In this document: positions 1-6,847 of the stretch, one piece after another
How positions within the stretch are numbered: the first letter of the stretch is position 1
How the letters are laid out: each line of letters begins with the position of its first letter
Assembly: GCF_964340395.1 (NCBI RefSeq)
Contig: NC_135553.1
Location: 15,962,001-15,972,500 of the forward strand
Direction of reading: 5' to 3'
Origin: Glandiceps talaboti
Lineage: Eukaryota; Hemichordata; Enteropneusta; Spengelidae
DNA: 10,500 nucleotides
Program-made: the position numbers and the translations under genes
The notes under the pieces: model-generated
Told to the model about the DNA's origin: nothing
The model's input: the letters and a program-made list of their open reading frames with translations, nothing else
The model's database searches: none

Positions 1-50
1 GTGCTAACAACTACAAATTTCATTTTACGTCCTTCTGTTCTCCATCACAG

Positions 51-65
51 GAGTTACATTGTTCG
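51..65 (+). other. Candidate 15-nt plus-strand microexon
   Basis: A branch-point-like ctaac (4-8) is followed by a pyrimidine-rich tract and CAG at 48-50, then 15 bases, then a consensus donor GTAAGT at 66-71. The spacing from branch point to acceptor (about 43 nt) is normal. Fifteen nucleotides keep the reading frame; read from the first base it would give ELHCS. The candidate lies on the strand opposite the exon at 208-469, so both cannot belong to one gene. Splice-like strings occur by chance in AT-rich DNA, and only RNA evidence or cross-species conservation could raise this above a guess. Confidence 0.2.
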
Positions 66-207
66 GTAAGTCATTTATGATTTTTTGAAACAATAGCAAG
101 AATTTTATCCATCTAAACTGGTGAAATTATTTACAATATTAGAAAAGTACCTTTGGTATGCATGATAGTCATGATATGTTTGTATGTTTTTAAATACGTA
201 AACCCAC

Positions 208-469
208 CTTCATTAACCTCGTAATCTTTGTTGGTTTGATTGTCGTTAACAGAGATGGCGCCTGTGCCACTGGACCGAATCTCTTTAGTCTTGCCGATAG
301 GTGTTTCGTCCGACTGACTTTTCGCATTCGAAGTTGTGTCTTCTAGTTCTACTCCGGAATTGTCAATAGGTGTTTCTGCGGAGTCTTCGTCCGACTGACT
401 TTTCGCATTCGAAGTTGTGTCTTCAACTCCGGAATTGTCGACTTCGGGTGCGACTGCATTTTTCTTCAT
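208..469 (-). CDS. Candidate first coding exon, acidic Ser/Thr-rich protein of unknown function
   Basis: Reading down from an ATG at 469-467 (A at -3, a good start context), the frame stays open through 87 codons. It then meets AAG|GTGGGT at 210-202, a good splice donor that would leave one base of codon 88 (phase 1). The peptide is hydrophilic and acidic, rich in Ser, Thr, Asp, Glu and Asn, with no signal peptide or membrane segment; it is probably disordered. It contains a duplicated block: DNSGVE at residues 11-16 and 36-41, and DTTSNAKSQSDE at 17-28 and 44-55. The frame also continues past the donor to 131, but there the composition changes to hydrophobic, intron-like sequence. I do not recognise the protein. 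Later exons would lie left of this window. A TATA box and initiator sit just upstream. The gene call depends on the start, donor, promoter and frame-preserving repeat together; no homology supports it. Confidence 0.5.
296..439 (-). repeat. In-frame imperfect tandem duplication inside the exon
   Basis: Two copies are visible, covering residues 11-35 (439-365) and 36-58 (364-296). The DNA is nearly identical over the block starting at 307 and at 388, a shift of 81 bases. The copies differ by a 2-codon insertion (LE after DNSGVE) and a short in-frame deletion near the end of the second copy (DSAETPI versus ETPI). Both length changes are multiples of three, as expected if the frame is translated. 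Confidence 0.85.
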
Positions 470-495
470 CGTTAGTTGAAACTTGAAACTTTTAG

Positions 496-534
496 GAAAT
501 GAGGCGGACAGTCATGATCACAGTACTGTATATA
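496..534 (-). promoter_or_regulatory. Core promoter (TATA + initiator) for the exon at 208-469
   Basis: TATATA lies at 529-534. About 30 bases downstream on the minus strand, 502-496 reads TCATTTC, which fits the metazoan initiator YYANWYY with its A at 500. A start there would give a 5' UTR of about 31 nt before the ATG at 469. The order and spacing suit a TATA-type RNA polymerase II promoter. TATATA is palindromic and common in AT-rich DNA, so the spacing is the main argument. Confidence 0.4.
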
Positions 535-780
535 CGCGTCTAAGAGGAACAATCTGAAAAAAATCGAAATATTATTGATGAGCTGGTCAATCATCTATTA
601 GTTAGGTAGGTTAATCTGTTGTCATGATTTATTTAGGGTGTTATCGCAACCGGTGATACACCGCCTACACCATGGCAACGAATGATTGTAGAAGTTACTG
701 TAACAGTTTATTTATTTGTAGAACTAAGGGAGTCGTCATTATTTACGACCGGGGGGGGGGGGGGGGTCGGTCGGAGGAAT

Positions 781-873
781 TTAGGGGGTCACTCAAAAAC
801 TGGGGAGTGAAGGGGGGCGGGGGGTTACCCAAAAATTAGGAAGTGAAAGGGGGGGGGGGCTACTCAAAATTTT
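781..873 (+). repeat. Degenerate G-rich tandem units, left block
   Basis: About three units of roughly 30-40 bases, each a G run followed by a TTAC/TCAC/CTAC-type tetranucleotide, an A-rich stretch and, in two units, a GAAGTGA/GGAGTGA-type end. They lie just inside the left inverted end of the element at 727-1561. The clustered runs of four or more Gs could form G-quadruplexes. Confidence 0.6.
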
Positions 874-1111
874 ACATGTTAAAATAGCACCAGAAAGCAT
901 TCTTTTAGTCCTTGAAATTCACAAATCTCCCGTACCCATCCACCCCAATTGGCTCTCTCAAACTTTGATTCAACTAATACCACCTAATTTCTCATGTTAC
1001 CTATGGTACTACTTTGGGAATAAGCTGCATTCATTGTTACCCCTTCCTCTTGAAATATGCTACATCCATAACGTTATAAGGAAATTCAAATTCAAAATAA
1101 AAAGTTTGATG

Positions 1112-1176
1112 ATGTATGTATGTATGTATGTATGTATGTCTGTATGTATGTATGTATGTATGTATGTATGTATGTA

Positions 1177-1223
<47 letters not shown>

Positions 1224-1303
1224 ATGTATGTATGTATGTATGTGCGTACGTACGTACGTATGTATGTATATGTATACATGTGTGTGAGTGTGTGTGCATG
1301 TGG
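1112..1303 (+). repeat. TGTA / TG / CGTA compound microsatellite
   Basis: An ATGT tetranucleotide array (1112-1184, one T-to-C change at 1140) passes into (TG)n at about 1181-1207, back to TATG repeats to about 1243, then CGTA repeats to about 1260, and ends in irregular TATA/TG-rich sequence. Long open frames on both strands (MYVC or YIHT repeats) come from the 4-base period and are not genes. Confidence 0.97.
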
Positions 1304-1390
1304 TGTTTCAATGGAACACTCAACTTCCATTTTTATAATGTTTGTAGCACCATTAACAGTTAATGAGTTATGATGACGGTAAAATGGTGA

Positions 1391-1495
1391 GGCGGGGGGG
1401 GGGGGTTATGAAAAAAGATTGTGCCAAGGAGGGGGGGGGGGGGTTACGAAAAAAATTAAAGCCAGGTAGGGGGGTCACTTAAAACTAAAATTTTG
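1391..1495 (+). repeat. Degenerate G-rich tandem units, right block
   Basis: Three units resembling those at 781-873: a G run, then TTATG, TTACG or TCACTT, then an A-rich stretch. They are also G-rich on the plus strand, so the inner units are in direct orientation while the element's outer ends are inverted. This makes the element asymmetric and may mark it as built from a separate repeat. Confidence 0.6.
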
Positions 1496-1736
1496 TGGAT
1501 TTTCGAAGCAATTCCTCCGACCCCCCCCCCCCCCCCCGGTCGTAAATAATGACGGCTACCTAATGTATAGGTAGATAGAGTGTAGGGGTGAATGGTTGTA
1601 GACCTTATCGCTGAAACGAGTGTATTCCTACAGTTTATACATGTACATGAAATACAAAGCAAACATTTTATTTGCTCACACGTTTATGCCAATTTCAAAA
1701 TATCATTCTTTACTGAATCAAAAATTATTGTACTGC

Positions 1737-1992
<256 letters not shown>

Positions 1993-2221
1993 TAAAGTGT
2001 ATGTATCAAATGTGCTATATTGTATATTTCGAAGTGAAATATTTTTTCTGAATATTTGGCATTGTTTTTTTTTCTATGTATATGGTCAGCAATAGAAGAC
2101 TTTTTCTGAAATTGTGTCATTTTCACAGACATGTAAGTGTTGCTTGGTAACCAAACACCGTGCAACTTGTTTGCAGTACATAAGTGGACAATAAGACAAT
2201 ATTCAAAATTATATTATTGTG

Positions 2222-2289
2222 TTTATTTATTTATTTTTCATTCATTCATCCATCCATTCATTCATTCATTCATTCATTCATTCATTCAT

Positions 2290-2336
<47 letters not shown>

Positions 2337-2394
2337 TGTATTTATTTATTTATTTATGTATGTATTTATTTATTTATTTATTTATTTATTTATC
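2222..2394 (+). repeat. TTTA / TTCA compound microsatellite
   Basis: TTTA repeats (2222-2237), TTCA repeats with two CATC variants (about 2238-2290), then a long TTTA array to 2394 with TGTA variants near 2337 and 2357-2363. Frames rich in FIHS or LFIY across this stretch are artefacts. Confidence 0.97.
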
Positions 2395-2432
2395 CAACAG
2401 TCATTGCCCAATAACATGAGGAAGGTTCAGTG

Positions 2433-2575
2433 TTAGTGCAGGAGGAAATTGGAGTATCCAGAGTAAACCTTCGTTGTTCGGTCGAGTCAAAACTGAACGA
2501 CAGTCTTCTATCTTACAGCGTGGCAACCGACATTCCAAATATGTTCGCTGGACTCAAGTAAAGTCCTCCATTGTT
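2433..2575 (+). repeat. Probable decayed copy of a widespread interspersed repeat
   Basis: Positions 2441-2470 read GGAGGAAATTGGAGTATCC and then AGAGTAAACCT. This resembles a motif I recall as very common in fish and invertebrate genomes (GGAGGAAACCGGAGTACCC followed by GGAGAAAACCC), with several substitutions. The downstream stretch to about 2575 probably belongs to the same copy. I cannot name the family or place its ends. It directly follows the TTTA microsatellite. Confidence 0.35.
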
Positions 2576-2624
2576 TAGTTTTATCAGTTGTTGCAGGAGG
2601 CCTGGATGATGTCTAGTCATTAGC

Positions 2625-2637
2625 AGGTCACAGGTCG
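2625..2637 (+). promoter_or_regulatory. DR1-like nuclear-receptor half-site pair
   Basis: AGGTCA, one spacer base, AGGTCG: 11 of 12 bases match the direct-repeat-1 element bound by RXR/HNF4/COUP-TF-type receptors. There is no gene nearby to regulate, and a match of this size is not rare by chance. Confidence 0.15.
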
Positions 2638-2789
2638 TCCGTCAGTAACCTGGTAACCGTATGTGTTGTAGTATACACCCAGTCGAAAAGGTGAAGATGT
2701 GCTTTGAAATTATATATTGACATAATTTTAGGACTGTGTGTAATAAGAATGCAACATTCTTGGCAAATACAATACTCAATAAAATGAAC

Positions 2790-2885
2790 ATAACCAATGT
2801 AGCTCTGGATTTATCATACGCTATGGGGTTTCGACAAGACGTGTCGAAACCCCGTAGCGTGTAAATCCAGAGCTATAACCAATGT
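2790..2885. mobile_element. Small palindromic insertion with 11-bp target duplication (hairpin 1)
   Basis: An imperfect palindrome runs from 2801 to 2874. Its arms, 2801-2836 and 2842-2874, pair except for a small bulge (TCAT versus C near 2814) and one T/C difference, around a 5-base loop. It is bracketed by an exact 11-base direct repeat, ATAACCAATGT, at 2790-2800 and 2875-2885. Palindrome plus flanking duplication is the signature of an inserted foldback or MITE-like element of only 74 bp. It has no coding capacity and is too symmetric for a typical pre-microRNA. Duplications of 9-11 bp are known for Mutator-type elements; assigning it there would be inference. Confidence 0.8.
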
Positions 2886-3193
2886 ATTCTGTCTGCGGAA
2901 AGAGACGGAGTGTCAGGCTTACTCGTATTGAAACAAGAGATTGGGACTGTAGTATAGTGAGTGCTACAAACTCATTCCGGTAAAGGCAATGGGGTAGAGA
3001 TAGAGATATATGCGATTTGAAGTTCAAAGAGATATGAGACAGGGGAGCCAGGAGGAAGGGGGGGGGGTTAATTTAGAGGGAGGAAGAACTATGATCTATA
3101 AAAATGACAAAATTATTGTAAAGTGTTTTATTTGCCATGTGTAAACATGATAGAAATATGTTAAAGGTTACTGCAGGGTTGGTGGATCATTAC
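2886..3193. other. No gene recognised
   Basis: Unique-looking sequence between the two palindromic insertions, containing a G run near 3058-3067. No convincing exon, promoter or RNA gene was seen on either strand. The minus-strand open frame at 2821-3027 reads partly through an arm of hairpin 1 and lacks supporting splice or composition signals. Confidence 0.6.
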
Positions 3194-3430
3194 ACTGTCA
3201 CCCCAATCTGATTAAAATCCGATGTAGATGTCGGCTAATCGTGCATTGCTATCTTACCATCGTTATTTAGCTTGAATTGACCTTCGTAGTACAGATGTAG
3301 AGGAGGCGATCAGGCTAAAAAATGTAAACATGTACTACGAAGGTCAATTCAAGCTAAATAACGATGGTAAGATAGCAATGCACGATTAGCCGACATCTAC
3401 ATAGGATTTTAATCAGATTGACTGTCACCC
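3194..3430. mobile_element. Near-perfect foldback insertion with 10-bp target duplication (hairpin 2)
   Basis: Two 90-nt arms, 3204-3293 and 3331-3420, are reverse complements with a single mismatch (3221 against 3403), around a 37-nt loop. ACTGTCACCC occurs at 3194-3203 and again at 3421-3430, directly flanking the palindrome; the next base (C) also matches, so the duplication is 10 or 11 bp. The insert is about 217 bp with no open frame of interest. The almost perfect arms and intact duplication suggest a recent insertion or ongoing arm-to-arm correction. If transcribed, it would fold into a long double-stranded hairpin that Dicer could process. The terminal bases (CAATCTGATT) do not match hairpin 1. 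Confidence 0.85.
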
Positions 3431-3800
3431 CTGAGTATGTACAGCTCGTATGATATTTTGATGAGCCGTAGGAATTTTTTTGAGTACGATATTGATAAAA
3501 CTCATTTATCATGATGAAATAGCAGTTCTTTGTAATAAAATAACTGGGCTGATAGTGCTCCAGTGTGTTGAAGATAAAGTATACCTTATTCATAGACTGG
3601 AACGAAAGGGGGCGCTACACCTTGCCACTGTATTCAGAGTCAGTTTTGTGAATTGTATATGTCTCTTTTGAATGATTGCGATTCGTCGTTTTCATCATCA
3701 TCATTGAGATGGATAAATATAAGGTTAATGAATATTAATTAGGATGATCTTATCAAACAGAAAAGGCTCGGGATAATAGTATTCTATTTCTGTGTAATGT
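3431..3800. other. No gene recognised
   Basis: AT-rich unique sequence. Short open frames on both strands lack splice sites, good start contexts or recognisable motifs. Confidence 0.55.
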
Positions 3801-3810
3801 CTGAACTTAC

Positions 3811-3841
3811 CCAGCCATTTAATTGGACCATGCCAACGGGG
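3811..3841 (-). other. Candidate 31-nt minus-strand internal exon
   Basis: Reading the minus strand, a strong acceptor (pyrimidine tract TTTCTCCTCTCCC followed by AG at 3843-3842) precedes 31 bases, which end at a perfect donor GTAAGT (3810-3805). Two of three frames are open, giving PRWHGPIKWLG or PVGMVQLNGW. It would lie downstream of the possible 3' end near 3975, so it would belong to another transcript or an alternative one. No homology is recognised. Confidence 0.2.
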
Positions 3842-3949
3842 CTGGGAGAGGAGAAATATGTATACTGAGTACCGAGTATTATGAAATCGGAAAAAATAGA
3901 GACACACTGCTGTGAATGGATTGATATAATCCTGTAACGTTCGATAAAG

Positions 3950-3998
3950 ATGCACACAGACACTGTAGCTGAAGTCATCAATACCAAGTTCTTTTATT
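3950..3998 (-). terminator. Candidate polyadenylation site for a minus-strand transcript
   Basis: AATAAA on the minus strand (3998-3993) is followed after about 30 nt by a GT-rich run, GTGTCTGTGTG (about 3964-3954). This is the usual order of poly(A) signal, cleavage zone (around 3975) and downstream GU element. The sequence to the right would then be 3' UTR. AATAAA is common in AT-rich DNA; the GU element in the right place is the supporting point. Confidence 0.35.
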
Positions 3999-4000
3999 TC

Positions 4001-5349
4001 CAAGTCCACATTAAATAAGGCGAAATTCAGTAGTACATACAGTAGAAGAAAAGACCTGTGTACAGGAAGTACAGAAAATATCCGTATAAATAATACAGCT
4101 AGGCAGTATATTACAATACAAGCAATACAGCAACAAATTCAATGTATTGTTACATCAGAGAGATCACATGCTGAGCAATGAATAGACTAGATGACTACAC
4201 CATTACAGCATTACAATAATATAAAGATCTGTTGATTGCTTACTGATAATACACAAAACTCACCCTGACAGGATGCAACCTGAATCTGTTATCCTATACA
4301 ATTCTCTGCGCTTGTCACACTAAAACACCTGTTTAAGTAATAAACAACAATGTCAGTGTCTTACAAAATTGTACAGAACACTCCATAAATCGTACAGAAC
4401 ACTCCATAAATGCAAGTTACATGTGCGTGTAAACATAAAATTCATCTGACGTGGCCTCACTAAACGTACGCTGATGAAACTATCCATAGAAAATACCTTT
4501 ACATATGGAATGGCTATGACTGGAAGTCACTTCATAAATGGTACTAGACTTGAATTTATGTCAACAATAACGGGAAATATAAAAGTTGTAAAATTACTGT
4601 GGCGATGAACGGTAATAACTGAACAACAAACACTTGTCTGTGCGTCGGCAAACTGCTGTGCACGTACACAGTACAATGGCATAGCTGCCGTGCACACAAA
4701 TATGCATCTAACAATGTAAACTAAAAACGTTCATAAAATTGGCTGAAAACTATTACAAAAATCTACAAATATAACCCAAGGACGCTTACCAAGCAGGGAT
4801 TCATGCAGGTTTTCCATAAGTTGTGGCATAAGCACTCAATTCTGTGATAATTTGACAACAAAACTTTCAGTGAGCGCGCCAGAAATCACAGCGACCAAAA
4901 GTTTAGTGATATACGCATGCCCGGGATGCATGCACAAACCAAAGTGCGCCCTCAACACATGGATGAGTAATTTTGCAGTCTCACAATCCTAATAGATCTG
5001 ATCAGAGAGGATGGTAAGTAGTTTGATACTTCACGTCTCAGACCACTAGTTAGTAGGTAAACACAAAGTTATCAATTCAAAAGACAAATGCGTCAAGTAT
5101 ACATTATAATCAATTAAAAAGTGTCGTAATTACGGCGCACAAACATTTCAACTGTATACAAACCAACATACTGCAAGTTCCATTGTAACTTCCAAGGTGT
5201 AAGAAATTTGGGCAGGGTAGGAGAGGCATTGAATGGTAGGACCGACAATCTATACTCATACATTTTTGGGGGATAACTTTTTGTTCTTGCCTCAAGGCGT
5301 GCAAAAGTCTAAAAGGACAGTGATCGAAACACAGAATTGTTAATCTAAT
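4001..5349 (-). other. Long non-coding stretch, possible minus-strand 3' UTR
   Basis: About 1.35 kb without a convincing coding exon on either strand. If the poly(A) site near 3975 is used, this would be the 3' UTR of a minus-strand gene whose coding exons lie further right. A plus-strand donor-like ATG|GTAAGT occurs at 5011-5019, with a weak acceptor at 4976-4978, but I do not regard it as an exon. The stretch contains a 20-base tandem duplication (4371-4411) and a palindrome-like GCATGCCCGGGATGCATGC at about 4915-4933. Confidence 0.25.
4371..4411 (+). repeat. Exact 20-bp tandem duplication
   Basis: GTACAGAACACTCCATAAAT occurs at 4371-4390 and again at 4392-4411, separated by one C. Identical copies indicate a recent slippage or duplication event. 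Confidence 0.95.
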
Positions 5350-5478
5350 CAAGGGCTTGATGCAACAATTCTGGGTTCTATAACAATATTGAATAACGCC
5401 GTGAAAATAGACAACATCAACAAGTTCCGTCAAGTTCTTGTTTATCATTATATTCAGTATCTTGAATCGCTAATGAAT
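5350..5478 (+). repeat. 129-bp dispersed repeat, copy A
   Basis: This stretch matches the reverse complement of 7427-7555 with no gaps and 10 substitutions in 129 bases (92%). In one frame both copies are open and read similarly (ILNNAV-IDNI-KFRQVLVY), but of the nine codons that differ only one is synonymous, so the frame is not under protein-level selection. It is a repeat of unknown family; no tRNA-like box or polyA tail marks it as a SINE. Confidence 0.85.
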
Positions 5479-5698
5479 ATCTAATTATAATGCACAGAGA
5501 AAAAACACACCAAAGTGTCCTACCCCTTCTTTTTTAGCAAATGAGCAAATTGAGCAAATTCGTGGAGGTTGAATTTTCAAATTCCAAGATTCGAATCATT
5601 CGATCTCGCGATCGCGCGACAAGAGACAGAGAAGTAAATATATATTGAGTTCACTGGTCAAAACCTCTTGGTATACCATTCCCAGGGGTGGTTTGCTA
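5479..5698. other. No gene recognised
   Basis: Short unique stretch. It contains a tandem GAGCAAATT pair near 5543-5561 and a CpG-rich palindrome-like TCTCGCGATCGCGCGA near 5604-5619, similar in part to the TCTCGCGA core-promoter motif known in animals. No start codon or exon follows convincingly. Confidence 0.5.
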
Positions 5699-5930
5699 TT
5701 ATATCATACCAGTATATTGAAAATATCGGAAACAAGATAAGACGCAACATTTGCTGGTTTCATTTGCGCCCCCATCCCTGTACGGACTACGGCGTTCGTA
5801 GACGAACAGTGAGCATCAAAATTTGGACGCGTGCCAACTGTGCATTATCGCTCATTTTAGACGCGCTAGTTCGATGATTAGACCAATCAGATCTCACGAT
5901 TTGCACCATTAATATACTGGTATAATATAA
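5699..5930. mobile_element. 232-bp MITE-like element with 20-bp inverted ends
   Basis: The 20 bases at 5699-5718 and the reverse complement of 5911-5930 match at 19 positions (core ATACCAGTATATT). The interior is non-coding and includes a CCAAT (5883-5887). No clear target duplication is seen, partly because its right end touches another element starting at 5931/5932. The apparent open frame at 5668-5877 spans its left border and has no recognisable content. Confidence 0.65.
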
Positions 5931-5962
5931 TTTATTACACCTCGGCGTTCTTCCGAAGGCTG

Positions 5963-6136
5963 TGATTGGTCAGACTCGAATCACGTGACCGATTTTAACT
6001 GGGCTATTGCCCACAAGGTGATATTGCCCGCTCGTGCAGAGACTAATGCCCTTGACTATTGCCCGCTGAAGTTGTTTGAACCACTGCGCACTGCTTCTGC
6101 GCATAACAAATTGTCGTTCACTACTTTCGCTCAGAC
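5963..6136 (+). promoter_or_regulatory. Promoter-like region with inverted CCAAT and CACGTG E-box
   Basis: ATTGG (5965-5969) and TCACGTGACC (5981-5990) lie 13 bases apart upstream of the ATG at 6137. The E-box TCACGTGAC fits the site of USF/MITF/TFEB-type factors. Four spaced ATTGCCC-type repeats follow, at 13-22 base intervals. There is no TATA box. The ATG has G at -3 and +4, a good context. The arrangement looks like an element-borne promoter. Confidence 0.35.
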
Positions 6137-6322
6137 ATGGCGACTGCCGCAGTAAGACACGCAAACCTTTCCGGTACAGAACTCGATAACATTTTATTAG
6201 AATTGGACAGTAAGAACACAAAAATTGCTACCAATCATTCCGTCTCTGTTTTAAAGATTATATCGGTTCCAAATTTGGATATGGAGAACGCGCAATGGAA
6301 ACTTTCACCGCCGCAACATTAG
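6137..6322 (+). pseudogene. Truncated N-terminal fragment resembling Crypton/DUF3504 tyrosine recombinase
   Basis: The 61-residue frame begins MATAAVRHANLSG. Around residues 13-41 it has ELDNILLELDSKNTK and ATNHSVSVLK, resembling the N-terminal helical segment (Leu-rich, then KDSKNTK-A-----V-VF) that I know from DUF3504 proteins related to Cryptons and host genes such as KIAA1958 and QRICH1. After about residue 43 the resemblance ends and the frame stops at 6322, far short of the several hundred residues needed for the catalytic Arg-His-Arg-Tyr domain. It therefore cannot be an active recombinase. The match is from memory without alignment; a chance resemblance over 30 residues is possible. 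Confidence 0.4.
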
Positions 6323-6368
6323 TCCGTACACAGAAAGGCGAGCTTTACAAGGGACGGTGTAATAAAAT

Positions 6369-6549
6369 TAATAACACATGCGCTCGGGCAATATCACCAT
6401 TTAGTGCCTGCCCTCGGGCTGACACTCTTTACCAAAATTTTGATGATGCCCTCGCCTTCGGCTCGGGCATCATCAAAATTTTGGTAAAGAGTGTCAACCC
6501 ATGGGCAGGCACTAAATGGTGATATTGCCCTCGCTGGCATGTGTTATTA
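6369..6549. mobile_element. 181-bp foldback element (hairpin 3)
   Basis: Nested complementary blocks run across this stretch: TAATAACACATGC (6369-6381) with 6537-6549; the 28-base block 6386-6413 with 6503-6530; and the 31-base block 6421-6451 with 6465-6495, around a 13-base loop. Mismatches are confined to short spacers. The ends (TAATAACAC/GTGTTATTA) resemble those of the element at 5932-6365, and both contain GGTGATATTGCCC. It starts three bases after that element ends. It is non-coding; the open frame at 6295-6522 is just a read-through of the left arm and loop. Confidence 0.8.
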
Positions 6550-6752
6550 CTTAACTATTGTATTCCACTGGCCAGCGCGATTCGACCGAGTTAAATATAT
6601 GTATTTCTCTGCGTATTATAATATATAATATCATAACTAGGCAAAGCCCATAAGCTCGCGCAGGGTAGAGTCATTTGTGACCGGCTGCCTGGGCCAGGGT
6701 TGATACACTTGATTTGGGTCATTTTCCAGGGGTATTGACCATCAAAATTTAA
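6550..6752. other. No gene recognised
   Basis: An AT-rich palindromic run (about 6613-6632) and otherwise unique sequence. Confidence 0.5.
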
Positions 6753-6758
6753 TTTATT
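6753..6758 (-). terminator. Candidate minus-strand poly(A) signal
   Basis: AATAAA on the minus strand, about 90 bases after the stop codon of the open frame ending at 6848. The downstream GU element is weak (TGATGG). It has value mainly as partial support for that frame being a terminal exon. Confidence 0.25.
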
Positions 6759-6847
6759 GAATGACATTTAATTCTCTGACATGGACGAGAAGTAAAGAAA
6801 GTCAACACTTTATGCAGTTGGTTTCAAAAATCATCATAGCCATTAGA

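Larger units (their letters stand above)
727..1561. mobile_element. Element with terminal inverted repeats containing G16/C17 tracts
   Basis: The left end (about 727-780) and the reverse complement of the right end (about 1561-1511) match: AGG-AG-CGTCATTATTTACGACC, then a G run (G16 at 751-766; C17 at 1521-1537), then TCGGAGGAATT. The left copy has an extra TCGG after the run. Inside each end lie degenerate G-rich units, then a central stretch with a TGTA/TG microsatellite. There is no transposase frame; open frames through the microsatellite are repeat artefacts. No clean target-site duplication is visible (TA before the left end, AA after the right end). It is most likely a non-autonomous DNA transposon of unknown superfamily. 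Confidence 0.65.
5932..6365 (+). mobile_element. 434-bp element with short inverted ends carrying a Crypton-like fragment
   Basis: TTATTACACC at 5932-5941 is inverted as GGTGTAATAA at 6356-6365 (one further T/A also matches outside). Inside, in order, are an inverted CCAAT box, a CACGTG E-box, four ATTGCCC/AATGCCC repeats (6006, 6023, 6045, 6058) and an ATG-initiated frame at 6137 resembling the start of a DUF3504/Crypton tyrosine recombinase. The rest of a recombinase is absent, so this looks like a deletion derivative that kept the promoter and first codons. Cryptons are not expected to have inverted ends, so the recombinase match and the end structure conflict; capture of a fragment by another element is possible. 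Confidence 0.5.

Noticed and set aside
965-1373. Long open frames across the TGTA/TG microsatellite on both strands
   Set aside because: A 4-base period without stops keeps several frames open; MYVC/YIHT peptides are artefacts.
2137-2436. Hydrophobic FIYL/FIHS frames over the TTTA/TTCA array
   Set aside because: Microsatellite-derived; they look like membrane segments only because TTT/ATT/TTA codons are hydrophobic.
3725-4009. 94-codon minus-strand frame
   Set aside because: It needs a GTG start and runs across a probable poly(A) site; no recognisable motif.
5110-5448. 112-codon minus-strand frame
   Set aside because: It ends in the antisense of repeat copy A, and its Cys/Leu-rich composition shows no motif or splice support.
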